From contig NZ_WBIR01000019.1 in assembly GCF_009749395.1 (NCBI RefSeq), positions 1 through 64,000 on the forward strand: a DNA stretch of 64,000 bases, in the 5' to 3' direction. A model generated the notes under the pieces. The model did not search any database, was not told the DNA's origin, and worked only from the letters and a program-made list of their open reading frames with translations. The DNA comes from Agromyces salentinus (GTDB lineage: Bacteria; Actinomycetota; Actinomycetes; Actinomycetales; Microbacteriaceae). The position numbers and the translations under genes are program-made. Positions 18,694 to 26,779 of the stretch are shown piece by piece (within the stretch, counting starts at the first letter, position 1; every line of letters starts with the position of its first letter).

Positions 18694-19446
18694 TCAGCGT
18701 GCGTGCGGGTCCTCGGGGCCGCGCTCGAAGACCTCGGGGTCGAGCACGAGCTGCTCGGCCTCGTCCTCGTCGGTGACGACGTCTTCGCCGGCGGCGGCGG
18801 CCTTCTTCGCCTTCGAGCGCTCCCGGAAGTAGTGCCACAGCGTGATGAGCGCCGTGCCGCCGACCGCCGCGAGCAGGATGAGGTCGATGTACTCCTTGAC
18901 GAAGTCGGCGACCGGCGGGATGTAGCCGATGAGGAAGCCGAAGTACGTCAGCCCGGCGCCCCAGATGAGGGCGCCGATGAGGTTGTACAGCGTGTACTTC
19001 TTGTAGTTCATGTGCCCCACGCCGGCCGCGACGGGCGTGAACGTGCGCACGATCGGCACGAAGCGGGCGAGGATCACGGCGAGGCCGCCGAATCGCTCGA
19101 AGAAGGCGTTCGTGCGTTCGACGTTCTTGACGCTGAACAGGCCGGATTCCTTGCGTTCGAAGATCGCCGGACCCGCCTTGTGGCCGATGAGGTAGCCGAC
19201 CTCACCGCCGAGGAACGCGGCGAATCCGATCGCGAGGCACACCCACCAGATGTCCACGCCGAACACGAGCGAGGTGTGGGTGAGCAGCCCGGCGATGACG
19301 AGGAGGGTGTCGCCCGGCAGCAGGAACCCGACGAGCAGGCCCGTCTCGGCGAACACGATCGCGCACACGACGAGGAGCGCCCACGGGCCCGCGCCGCCGA
19401 TGATCGTTTCGGGGTCGAGCCACGGAATGAGTGCGGTGTTGATCAC
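18694..19446 (-). CDS. DedA family membrane protein
   Basis: Member of the DedA/VTT group, thought to move lipids such as undecaprenyl phosphate between leaflets. The family features are ETGLLVGFLLPGDTLL (about 34), GGEVGYLIGHKAGPAIF (about 80), and FGGLAVILARFVPIVRTFTP (about 118) with the conserved Arg residues of the re-entrant loop. A charged tail of about 45 residues with KAKKAAAAGEDVVTDEDEAE ends the protein. GTG 19446 has AGGAG nine bases upstream. Confidence 0.94.
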   Translation of the reverse strand: MINTALIPWLDPETIIGGAGPWALLVVCAIVFAETGLLVGFLLPGDTLLVIAGLLTHTSLVFGVDIWWVCLAIGFAAFLGGEVGYLIGHKAGPAIFERKESGLFSVKNVERTNAFFERFGGLAVILARFVPIVRTFTPVAAGVGHMNYKKYTLYNLIGALIWGAGLTYFGFLIGYIPPVADFVKEYIDLILLAAVGGTALITLWHYFRERSKAKKAAAAGEDVVTDEDEAEQLVLDPEVFERGPEDPHAR

Positions 19447-19581
19447 GGGATCGTGCTCCTGTCGTCGGACACGGCGGATGCCGGGTCGCAGGCGGCGTGG
19501 TGTCGTCGAAGTCTACCGAGCAGACGCCCCTGCCGACTGGGTGGGAACCCTGAAATCATCCCCGGGTATGACCTCGGCGCC

Positions 19582-19611
19582 GTGGCATCCACCTGGAGGA
19601 GTGGATGCCAC
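19582..19611 (-). terminator. Hairpin downstream of the heme oxygenase gene
   Basis: An 11-bp perfect stem with an eight-base loop, again made of one GGCATCC and one GGATGCC copy facing each other. It lies 27 bases after the end of the heme oxygenase gene and before dedA on the same strand. Confidence 0.65.
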
Positions 19612-19637
19612 CACGCCGTCGTGGTCCGAGCCGCGGT

Positions 19638-20291
19638 TCAGGCCGCGAGAGCCTCGAAGATCGCGCCGTTGAGCCGGAAGGAGGCCTTGGCCTCCTCGAT
19701 CAGCACGTCGACCTGTCCGGGGCGCAGGGCGAGCGCGTTCATCGCCTCGCGATAGCGCCGCTTGTAGCGCACCGGGCCCTCGGCTCCGAGGTCGAAGTCG
19801 TAGAAGGAGAGCTGCTCCGGCGTCGCGCCGTAGTGGCGACCGACGAGCGCCGCGATGGCCTGACCTCCCGAGAGGTCGCCGAGGTACCGGGTGTAGTGGT
19901 GTGCCAGATAGCGCATGTCGTCGTCGGAGATCGAGCGGAGATGCGCGGCGTAGGCGGCGGTCGCGGGCAGGGCCGGATGCGTCTCGCGCCAGTCGGCCGC
20001 GCCGAGCGCCGCGAGGTCGGCCTCGATCGCGGGCAGGCGGGCGAGCTTGGGATCGAAGACGTCGGGGTCGCCGGCGCGGGCGCCGCGCTCCTCGAGCGCC
20101 TCGTAGACCCAGCCGAACTGCGCGAGGTAGCGCGTGTAGTCCTCGAGGGTGAGCTCGCCGCCCATCAGCCGGGTGATGAACCCGCGGCTCTCGGCGTTGC
20201 GGTGGTCCTCGGCGGTCGCGGCGCGGACGAGGGCGGCGACGTCGACGGGCTCGGTCGCGGGCGCGGCCCCGGCGGGGGGAGCGATGGTCAT
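19638..20291 (-). CDS. Biliverdin-producing heme oxygenase
   Basis: Opens heme to biliverdin, CO and free iron, giving iron from host or environmental heme. The proximal ligand His is in RAATAEDHRNAES (about 31), and the distal helix carries YTRYLGDLSGGQ (about 140) with the conserved Gly pair. At 217 residues it matches bacterial HmuO. A DtxR/IdeR-type box lies 27 bases before the start, so iron repression is expected. It stands alone with no heme uptake genes beside it. Confidence 0.94.
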   Translation of the reverse strand: MTIAPPAGAAPATEPVDVAALVRAATAEDHRNAESRGFITRLMGGELTLEDYTRYLAQFGWVYEALEERGARAGDPDVFDPKLARLPAIEADLAALGAADWRETHPALPATAAYAAHLRSISDDDMRYLAHHYTRYLGDLSGGQAIAALVGRHYGATPEQLSFYDFDLGAEGPVRYKRRYREAMNALALRPGQVDVLIEEAKASFRLNGAIFEALAA

Positions 20292-20317
20292 CGGTCGCGT
20301 CCTTCGTTCGATGCAGG

Positions 20318-20336
20318 ATAAGTTAGCCTCACCTTA
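20318..20336 (-). promoter_or_regulatory. DtxR/IdeR-type iron box
   Basis: These 19 bases agree with the DtxR consensus (TTAGGTTAGCCTAACCTAA) at 15 positions, including the whole GTTAGCCT core and ACCT. The site is 27 bases upstream of the heme oxygenase start and would also sit near the promoter of the divergent LLM oxidoreductase. Confidence 0.75.
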
Positions 20337-20396
20337 CTACCCGCTTCCGAACGGTGATCGTCGACACTGTCGGTGGGCGAGGGTAGCGTGCGCCGC

Positions 20397-21257
20397 ATGG
20401 AATACGGGTTCATCTACACCGGCAGCGATCCCGAGGTCGCGGTCGAGCTGTCGAAGCTCGCCGAGGCGCACGGGTGGCACGGCTTCTTCGTCTGGGAGGG
20501 CATCTGGGCCACCGATCCGTGGGCGACGCTCGCCGCAGCGGCGGTGAGCACCTCGACGATCCGGCTCGGCACGATGCTCACGCCCGTCCCGAGGCGTCGG
20601 CCGTGGGAGCTCGCCGGCCAGACCATGACGGTCGACCGGCTCTCGCACGGTCGGGTCATCCTCTCCGCGGGGCTCGGGGTGCCCGAGGCCGTCGAGACGC
20701 GATTCTGGATCTTCGAGTCCGACCCCGGTCGGCGGGAGCGGGCCGAACGGCTCGACGAGTCGCTCGAGATGCTCGAGCATCTCTGGCGCGCCGAGCCCTT
20801 CACGTTCGACGGAGCGCACTACCGAGCGGCGAGGACCGACCAGATGCTGCCGCTGCCCTCCGTCCAGCAGCCGCGCATCCCGACGTGGGTCGTCGGCGTG
20901 TGGCCGCGGCCGAAGTCGATGCGCAGGGCCGCGCTCGCCGACGGGTGGATTCCCAACTTCGCCCCTCCCGGCACCGAGATCACGCCCGAGGCGCCCGGCT
21001 ACTCGCCCGCGATCGCGCGCGAGGCGATCGACTGGATCCGCCGCGAGCGCGAGGCCGCAGGCCTGGGCGACCGGCCGTACGCGATCACCCAGGAGGGCAC
21101 CACGAGCGCGACGGACGCCGTGGCGGCCGCATCCGTCGTCACGCCCTGGGCCGATGCCGGCGTGACGTGGTGGCTGGAGTCGGACTGGAGCGTTCCAGCC
21201 GACGAGGTCGAGGCGAAGGCGCGGGTGCGCATCGAGGCCGGGCCGCCGGCGGCCTGA
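20397..21257 (+). CDS. LLM-class flavin or F420-dependent oxidoreductase
   Basis: Luciferase-like TIM-barrel monooxygenase or reductase. Family features include the first strand MEYGFIYTGSDPEVAVELSK, ATDPWATLAAAAVSTSTIRLGT (about 39) and HGRVILSAGLGVPE (about 82) at the flavin phosphate, and the IPTWVVGVWPRP strand. TAGCGT (20384-20389) ends seven bases before the ATG. Substrate and cofactor are not settled by sequence. Confidence 0.85.
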   Translation: MEYGFIYTGSDPEVAVELSKLAEAHGWHGFFVWEGIWATDPWATLAAAAVSTSTIRLGTMLTPVPRRRPWELAGQTMTVDRLSHGRVILSAGLGVPEAVETRFWIFESDPGRRERAERLDESLEMLEHLWRAEPFTFDGAHYRAARTDQMLPLPSVQQPRIPTWVVGVWPRPKSMRRAALADGWIPNFAPPGTEITPEAPGYSPAIAREAIDWIRREREAAGLGDRPYAITQEGTTSATDAVAAASVVTPWADAGVTWWLESDWSVPADEVEAKARVRIEAGPPAA

Positions 21258-21268
21258 CGCTCCGACCG

Positions 21269-21490
21269 TCACTCCTGTACGAGGACCGCCCCGCAGCGCC
21301 AACACGGAGCGGCGCCGACGCCCTCGACCAAGGCTCCGCAGGCGTCGCACACGCGGGCGAGCCAGCAGACGGCTTCGCCGGCATCCGACGGGCCGGCGTC
21401 GAACGCATCGGTGTCGACGGCGTCGGTGTCGAAGGCAGCGGTGTCGCAGACGTCGTCGCCGGCCGGCGCGTTCGAGGCTGGATTCCCCAT
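21269..21490 (-). CDS. Small zinc-ribbon-like protein
   Basis: A 73-residue frame with an Asp-rich first half (repeats of AFDTDAVDTDAFD) and a C-terminal pair CDACG and CWRCG, 15 residues apart, that would bind one zinc. ATG 21490 is one of several possible starts. No function can be assigned. It is convergent with the LLM gene with only 11 bases between. Confidence 0.5.
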   Translation of the reverse strand: MGNPASNAPAGDDVCDTAAFDTDAVDTDAFDAGPSDAGEAVCWLARVCDACGALVEGVGAAPCWRCGAVLVQE

Positions 21491-21651
21491 GACCCATGGT
21501 CTCAGCGGGCGAGCATCGAGCGCCATGACGTCGTTCGATCGCCGTGCGGGCATCGGCAGCCTCACGGACGTGGTCGCCATGGCGGCCAGCGTGTCGCCTT
21601 CCGCCCCGTCCCAGTGCGCGTTCCCGTTTCGTCTGGTCTTGTCTTGTCTCG

Positions 21652-21733
21652 TGCGGAAGAAGGGACTTGAACCCTCACGCCCGAAGGCACAGGAACCTAA
21701 ATCCTGCGTGTCTGCCGATTTCACCACTCCCGC
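21652..21733 (-). tRNA. tRNA-Leu (anticodon UAG)
   Basis: 82-base class II tRNA with a perfect seven-pair acceptor stem (one G-U), a long variable arm closed by a UUCG loop, GGTTCAAGTCC T-arm and the anticodon loop TTTAGGT giving UAG. CCA is not encoded. Confidence 0.93.
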
Positions 21734-21784
21734 GAGTGCCCTTCAGTCTAGGCGTGCTCCACCGGCCCACCCGAGACGCTGCTC

Positions 21785-21827
21785 GACGCGGCATCCGTCG
21801 GTCCTTGTGGTGGACGGATGCCGCGTC
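21785..21827 (-). terminator. 15-bp hairpin downstream of the EEP hydrolase gene
   Basis: Perfect 15-bp stem (21785-21799 with 21813-21827) and a 13-base loop. The arms again carry GGCATCC and GGATGCC. It follows the leftward EEP gene that ends at 21863. Confidence 0.65.
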
Positions 21828-21862
21828 GGGACCGGTTGCGGGTCGGCGCTACGCGTCGGACC

Positions 21863-22717
21863 TCAGGCGGTGCGGAGGCCCGGCATGAGTCGCACGTCGG
21901 CCACGACCGGGAAGTGGTCGGACGGGTACTGTCCGTCGACGGGCTCGGCGACCGTGAACGCCGCCTCGACCGAGACCTCGGCGCCGTGGTTCACGAGGAT
22001 GTGGTCGATGCGCCGGTCGATCTCCTTCGTCGCCTCGAGCGGGGCGAACGGCACCGCCGAGCTGAGGGTGACGGCGTGCGCGTCGCCGTGGCCGAGCTCC
22101 CACGAGTCGTGCGCGACGGCCGCGAGCGGAGCGAACTCGGGTTGGCTCGCGTCGCAGTTCAGGTCGGCGAGGAGAAAGGTCGTGATCGCGGCCGACGCAG
22201 CGGGGTCGTGTCGGGCGTCGGATCCGGACTCGGCGGGACGCCCCGCTTCGGCCCCCGCGATCACGCGGGCGAGGGCGCTGGTCTGTGCGACGTGATCGTC
22301 GGCGTACTCGGGCTCCCACTCGGTCGCCGCGACGATCACGCGGAGCGGGGCATCCGGATGCCGCAGCTCGGCTTCGAGCGCGACCGGCGCGACCTGGCGA
22401 TGGCTGATGGGCAGCTCGTGGCGTCGTACCGAGGAGATGGGCCAGCGGCTGACCAGGCCGACGCCCATGCGCACGCCCGCCTGGTCGGGATGTTCGGGTG
22501 GTTCGGGAACCGGGGGCAGCGACGGGCCTGCGAACGCCGCATGCAGTCCGAGCCGTTCGGCGATGAGGTCGGCCTGCGAGGCGTCACCGACCGACCAGCA
22601 CTCCTGCAGGCCGAGCACGTCGGGCTCCAGCCGGTCGAGCGTCGCCAGGATGCCGCGCTCCCGGTCCCGCCAGTCGGGATCGAAGCGCCAGAGCACGTTC
22701 CAGGTCATGAGCCGCAC
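21863..22717 (-). CDS. Endonuclease/exonuclease/phosphatase (EEP) family hydrolase
   Basis: Metal-dependent phosphodiesterase or phosphatase. It begins RLMTWNVLWRF, with LGLQEC (about 37) carrying the metal-binding Glu, FLLADLNCDAS (about 176) with the catalytic Asp/Asn pair, IDRRIDHILVNHG (about 235) and QYPSDHFPVVADV with the final Asp-His. All active-site residues are present. GTG 22717 lies seven bases after TACCCT. The substrate (nucleic acid, phosphoinositide or sphingomyelin-like) is open. Confidence 0.88.
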   Translation of the reverse strand: MRLMTWNVLWRFDPDWRDRERGILATLDRLEPDVLGLQECWSVGDASQADLIAERLGLHAAFAGPSLPPVPEPPEHPDQAGVRMGVGLVSRWPISSVRRHELPISHRQVAPVALEAELRHPDAPLRVIVAATEWEPEYADDHVAQTSALARVIAGAEAGRPAESGSDARHDPAASAAITTFLLADLNCDASQPEFAPLAAVAHDSWELGHGDAHAVTLSSAVPFAPLEATKEIDRRIDHILVNHGAEVSVEAAFTVAEPVDGQYPSDHFPVVADVRLMPGLRTA

Positions 22718-22810
22718 ATGCCGCAGGGTAGGCAGGCTCGCAGGATTCCCGAAACCCCTTGACGTCGTGGCGTCACGGCCGCGTCGCCCGAGCCTGCTGT
22801 GGGGAAGGGT

Positions 22811-22853
22811 CGCACCCCTCCAGCCCGGCGGACGATCGGGCTGGAGGGGTGCG
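22811..22853 (-). terminator. 17-bp hairpin after the pectate lyase gene
   Basis: Perfect 17-bp G+C-rich stem with a nine-base loop, starting 17 bases after the pectate lyase stop. It has no T-run. It is the most stable simple hairpin in the window. Confidence 0.8.
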
Positions 22854-22869
22854 AGTCAGGAGGCCGGGA

Positions 22870-24435
22870 TCAGCCGGCGTAGGTCTCGAACTCGGCGACG
22901 CGCGGGGTCGCGCGCGAGGCCGTGATCTCGAAGTTGACCTTCGTGAGGGAGGTGGGTGCGAACGTGATCGTGCCGGCACCCGTGCCGGTGGCCAGCACCG
23001 CACCGGTGTCGTTGTTGGTGACACGCCACGCGGTGATGTTGCCGACCGCTCCGGATGCCTCGCGGATGACCACCGACGAGACCGTCTTGGCCGAGCCCCA
23101 CTTGACCGAGATCCTGCCGGTCGCGCTCGTCGGCGACCAGTAGGTGCTCGTGGAGCCGTCGATCACGTTGCCGAAGCCGGTGCCGCTCGCCTTGCTCGAT
23201 CCGTCTGCCCCCGCGCCGAGGCTGAGGTTCGTGCCGGTGGGCGGCGTCGTCGGCGGAGTGGTCGGCGGAGTCGTGGGCGGGGTCGTCGGCGGCGTGGTGG
23301 GCGGCGTGGTCGGGTCGGGGTTCTGAGGCGTGCACGAACCATCCGACACCTTGAGGCCCTTGTTCGCGCCGGCGGTCGCGGCGACGACTCCGGGCACGCA
23401 GGAGGCGGAATCGAGGCTGAACGCGTACGGGATCGACACGGTCGTCGTCGAGACCGGGTTCGGTCCGGCGGGGTTGTTGTCCCCGCTGCGCGCCGACCAC
23501 GTGACGTTGTCGAAGATGTTCCCGCTGACCTGCCACGTGCCCGCGGCGTCGGTGTAGAAGGTGCCGAGCACGTCCTTCGAGTCCTCGAAGTAGTTGTTGT
23601 CGACCTTCGCCTTCGCCCCGGCGCGCGAGTTGATGCCCGACTCGTTGAGGCTCACGTAGTGGTTGTTGTAGATGTGGGCGATTCCACCGCGCAGCAGGGG
23701 CGCGCGGGAGTCGATGTTCTCGTACAGGTTGTGGTGGAACGTCACGAACCCGTTCGACACGTCGCTCTCGCTGGAGCCGATCAGGCCACCGCGACCGGAG
23801 TTCTTCAGGACGCTGTACGAGAGCGTCACGTACTTCGTGTCCGCCTTCATGTCGAACAGGCCGTCGTAGCCTTCGCTCTCGCCGCCAGACGCCTCGAGGG
23901 TCGAGTGGTCGACCCAGACGTTGCGGACGCTCGACTCCATGCTGATCGCGTCGCCGCCGTTCGAGATCGGCGATCCCGACTTCTTGACGTTCTTGACGTG
24001 CACGTTCTGGATGATCACGTTGCTCGCCTCGCGGATGTGGATGCCCACCTGGTCGAACGTCGCGCCGGCGCCCACGCCGACGAGCGTGACGTTGCTGATC
24101 TGCTTCAGCTCGATCACGCCGTCGGCGGTGTTGCAGCTCGCGCCCGACACCTTCGCCGTGTTCGCGACCGTGATGGTGCCCTCGACCTGGATCGTGATCG
24201 GGGTCGAGGCGCTCGCGCGGCCGCACAGCGCGGCGTGGATCTGGGTGCCGGTCGTGGCCTTCACCGTGGCACCCCCGGCGCCGCCGGTGGTGCCGCCGTT
24301 CTGGGTGGCGAACCCGGTGGCGCTGCCGGTCGCGGCATTCGCGGCCGGGAGCGCGACCCCCAGCACCCCCGCCGCCGCGACGATGGCGCCCGCTGATGCG
24401 GTCGCGATGATTCTGCGGACGTTGTTGCGTTTCAT
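22870..24435 (-). CDS. Secreted pectate lyase (PL1) with Thr-Pro linker and F5/8-type C-terminal domain
   Basis: Extracellular enzyme that cleaves polygalacturonate by beta-elimination. A signal peptide (1-34, ending ALPAANA) leads into a right-handed beta-helix with the PL1 marks WVDHSTLEA (about 173), SNGFVTFHHNLYENIDSRAP (about 230, with the catalytic Arg) and AHIYNNHYV. A TTPP-repeat linker (about 378-400) joins a C-terminal domain of about 130 residues resembling discoidin/F5-8C sugar-binding modules (NVIDGSTSTYWSP, WGSAKTVSSVVIREAS). ATG 24435 has GAAGGAA upstream. A LacI-type palindrome 111 bases upstream suggests induction by sugars. Confidence 0.92.
   Translation of the reverse strand: MKRNNVRRIIATASAGAIVAAAGVLGVALPAANAATGSATGFATQNGGTTGGAGGATVKATTGTQIHAALCGRASASTPITIQVEGTITVANTAKVSGASCNTADGVIELKQISNVTLVGVGAGATFDQVGIHIREASNVIIQNVHVKNVKKSGSPISNGGDAISMESSVRNVWVDHSTLEASGGESEGYDGLFDMKADTKYVTLSYSVLKNSGRGGLIGSSESDVSNGFVTFHHNLYENIDSRAPLLRGGIAHIYNNHYVSLNESGINSRAGAKAKVDNNYFEDSKDVLGTFYTDAAGTWQVSGNIFDNVTWSARSGDNNPAGPNPVSTTTVSIPYAFSLDSASCVPGVVAATAGANKGLKVSDGSCTPQNPDPTTPPTTPPTTPPTTPPTTPPTTPPTGTNLSLGAGADGSSKASGTGFGNVIDGSTSTYWSPTSATGRISVKWGSAKTVSSVVIREASGAVGNITAWRVTNNDTGAVLATGTGAGTITFAPTSLTKVNFEITASRATPRVAEFETYAG
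23237..23312 (-). repeat. 12-bp tandem repeat encoding the TTPP linker
   Basis: Six imperfect copies of a 12-base unit encode the Thr-Thr-Pro-Pro linker between catalytic and carbohydrate-binding domains of the pectate lyase. Copy number is likely to vary between strains. Confidence 0.85.
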
Positions 24436-24545
24436 GCGTTCGTTCCTTCTCATCGTTGAGTGGAGCACTCGTACATCGAGCCCGGGCGTGCAAGAGCTCG
24501 CCCTTCGTGGTCGGTTCCGACCGAAAGCCCCGCTCGGCGTCCGCT

Positions 24546-24565
24546 CCGAGAAAGCGCTTTCTCGG
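24546..24565. promoter_or_regulatory. 20-bp perfect palindrome, LacI-family-type operator
   Basis: CCGAGAAAGCGCTTTCTCGG is an exact palindrome with the central AAAGCGCTTT typical of LacI/GalR operators. It lies between the pectate lyase gene (start 111 bases away) and the divergent tadA (start 116 bases away). The lyase is the likelier target. No LacI gene is in the window. Confidence 0.65.
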
Positions 24566-24680
24566 GCATCTTATGGTGAACGGACGCCTCGACTCAAGGC
24601 CTTCCTCGTATTCGCCTCGGTGGGAGCGGCGTGTGGATAACTTCACGCCCCTCGATCGCGGTCACCCCAAGATGGGGGAC

Positions 24681-25916
24681 ATGACCGACGCCGTGCGCAC
24701 CATCACCGACCGGGTGCGCACCCGTGTCCTTCGGGAGGGCGTCGACCTGTCACGCGACTCGGGCGCCGCGGCGCGCTTCACGCGCGAGGAGGTTCGTCGC
24801 TACAGCGAGCGGGCCCTCGCCGGGGCGCATGCCCAGCTCATCGACGAGCTCGCCACGGTGCGCGACGTCGAGGCGGCGATCACCGGGTACGGGCCGCTGC
24901 AGCCCTTCTTCGACGACCCGGAGGTCGAGGAGATCTGGATTAACGGTCCGACGCGGGTGTTCGTCGCGCGCGACGGCGTCGCCGAACTGACGACCGTGGT
25001 GCTGAGCGACCGCGAGGTCCGAGAACTCGTCGAGCGGATGCTGCAGCACAGCGGTCGCCGCGTGGACCTGAGCTCCCCGTTCGTCGACGCCTCGCTGCCG
25101 GACGGGTCGCGCCTGCACGTGGCGATCCCCGACGTGTCCCGGACGCATTGGGCCGTGAACATCCGCAAGTTCCAGCGCCGCATCCGCACCCTCGACGCCC
25201 TCGTCGGGCTCGGCTCGCTGACCTCCCACGCGGCCGCCTTCCTGAGTGCCGCGGTCACGGCAGGCTCGAACATCCTCGTCTCCGGAGCCACGCACACCGG
25301 CAAGACGACCATGCTGAACGCCCTCATGTCGTCGGCTCGCATCGGCGAGCGCGTGATCACGATCGAGGAGACGTTCGAACTCGACCTCGACGTCCGTGAC
25401 CTGGTGTCGCTCCAATGTCGTCAGCCCAGCCTCGAGGGCACCGGTGAGATCTCGTTGCGACGCCTGATCAAGGAGTCGCTGCGCATGAGGCCCGATCGAC
25501 TCATCGTCGGGGAGGTGCGCGAGGCCGAGAGCCTCGACCTCCTGATCGCCCTCAATTCCGGGCTCCCGGGGATGTGCACGATCCACGCGAACTCGGCGCG
25601 CGACGCCCTGGTGAAGCTCTGCACGCTGCCCCTGCTCGCGGGGCGCAACATCGACGCCGCATTCGTGGTGCCGACGGTCGCCGCGTGCATCGATCTCGTG
25701 GTGCACCTCGGGATCGACGCGGCAGGGCGCCGCAGCGTCATCGAGATCTCGGCGCCGACCGGGGACATCCACCGGGGTGCGGTCGAGGCGGAGTCGATCT
25801 TCGCGACGGTCGACGGCGCCCTTCAGGCCACCGGTGGCCGCCCTCGGCGCGTCGAGAAGTTCACTGGGGCCGGAATCTCGCTGGATCAGCTCCTCGGCGG
25901 GGTGAGCATCGCATGA
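24681..25916 (+). CDS. tadA: Tad/Flp pilus secretion ATPase (TadA/CpaF)
   Basis: Hexameric ATPase powering assembly of a Flp-type pilus at the cytoplasmic membrane. The N-terminal domain (GYGPLQPFFDDPEVEEIWIN, about 74) is typical of CpaF; the catalytic domain has Walker A GATHTGKTTM (about 205), the Asp-box TIEETFELDLDVRDL and Walker B LRMRPDRLIVGEVRE (about 268), then MCTIHANSARDAL. Two in-frame ATGs (24672 and 24681) are possible; the second was taken because GGGGGA lies just before it. It starts the pilus operon, overlapping tadB by four bases. Confidence 0.92.
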   Translation: MTDAVRTITDRVRTRVLREGVDLSRDSGAAARFTREEVRRYSERALAGAHAQLIDELATVRDVEAAITGYGPLQPFFDDPEVEEIWINGPTRVFVARDGVAELTTVVLSDREVRELVERMLQHSGRRVDLSSPFVDASLPDGSRLHVAIPDVSRTHWAVNIRKFQRRIRTLDALVGLGSLTSHAAAFLSAAVTAGSNILVSGATHTGKTTMLNALMSSARIGERVITIEETFELDLDVRDLVSLQCRQPSLEGTGEISLRRLIKESLRMRPDRLIVGEVREAESLDLLIALNSGLPGMCTIHANSARDALVKLCTLPLLAGRNIDAAFVVPTVAACIDLVVHLGIDAAGRRSVIEISAPTGDIHRGAVEAESIFATVDGALQATGGRPRRVEKFTGAGISLDQLLGGVSIA

Positions 25917-26779
25917 GCCTCGTCCTCGGCGCACTTCTCGGGGTGGGCGTCCTCCTCCTGCTCGCGCCCCTGCTCTGGCCGGCGAATCCAGGCATGCGGG
26001 CCTCGAAGGCGTCATCGGTCGGTCGTCGCCTGCACGACGACCTCGCCCTCGCAGGGCTCGGCGACGTGCCCATTCCCGTCGTCGCCATCGTGTGCGGGGT
26101 GGTCTCGATCGCACTCGGAGCGATCGCGCACGCCATCATGCAGGTGCCCACGATCACCGTCGTCGCGGCCCTGCTCGGCGCCGCGGCCGTCCCGCTCGCC
26201 ATCCGCTCGCGCGCCGACCGCCGCCGGGCGTCGAACCGGTCGGTCTGGCCCGACGTGGTCGACCACCTGGTCGCGTCGGTGCGCTCCGGGATGCCGTTGC
26301 CTGAGAGCGTCGGAGCCCTCGGGGTCCTCGGTCCCGCCTCGACCAGGGCTGCGTTCGCGCGATTCGACGCCCAGTACCAGCGCAGCGGCAACTTCGGCCT
26401 CGACCTCGACGAACTGAAGGCGGCGCTCGCGGATCCCGTGGCCGATCGCATCCTCGAGACCTTGCGCATGGCACGAGAGGTCGGCGGCACCGAATTGACC
26501 GCCGTCCTCCGCAGTCTCGCCGGCTACCTCCGGGAGGACGCCGCGCTTCGTGCCGAGGTCGTGTCCCGTCAATCGTGGATCCGCAATGCGGCACGGCTCG
26601 GCGTCGCCGCGCCCTGGGTGCTCCTCGTGGTGCTCTCGTCTCGCCCGGAGACCCTCGCGGCCTACGGTTCGCCGGCGGGTGCGGTGCTGATCGTCGTCGG
26701 CGTCATCGTCACGGTGGCGGCCTACCAGGCGATGACCGCGCTCGGGCGGCTCCCCGAGGAGCGACGATGGTTCCGCTGA
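25913..26779 (+). CDS. tadB: Tad pilus inner-membrane platform protein (TadB-like)
   Basis: Type II secretion F-domain protein forming half of the pilus membrane platform. Hydrophobic helices at about 2-22, 48-65 and 70-88 precede the cytoplasmic F domain (VWPDVVDHLVASVRSGMPLP, about 105; ETLRMAREVGGTELTAVLRS, about 182), followed by two more helices. ATG 25913 overlaps the tadA stop; the stop overlaps tadC by 13 bases. Confidence 0.88.
   Translation: MSLVLGALLGVGVLLLLAPLLWPANPGMRASKASSVGRRLHDDLALAGLGDVPIPVVAIVCGVVSIALGAIAHAIMQVPTITVVAALLGAAAVPLAIRSRADRRRASNRSVWPDVVDHLVASVRSGMPLPESVGALGVLGPASTRAAFARFDAQYQRSGNFGLDLDELKAALADPVADRILETLRMAREVGGTELTAVLRSLAGYLREDAALRAEVVSRQSWIRNAARLGVAAPWVLLVVLSSRPETLAAYGSPAGAVLIVVGVIVTVAAYQAMTALGRLPEERRWFR

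Noticed and set aside
23237-23312. Intergenic minisatellite
   Set aside because: It is in frame in the pectate lyase and encodes the Thr-Pro linker.
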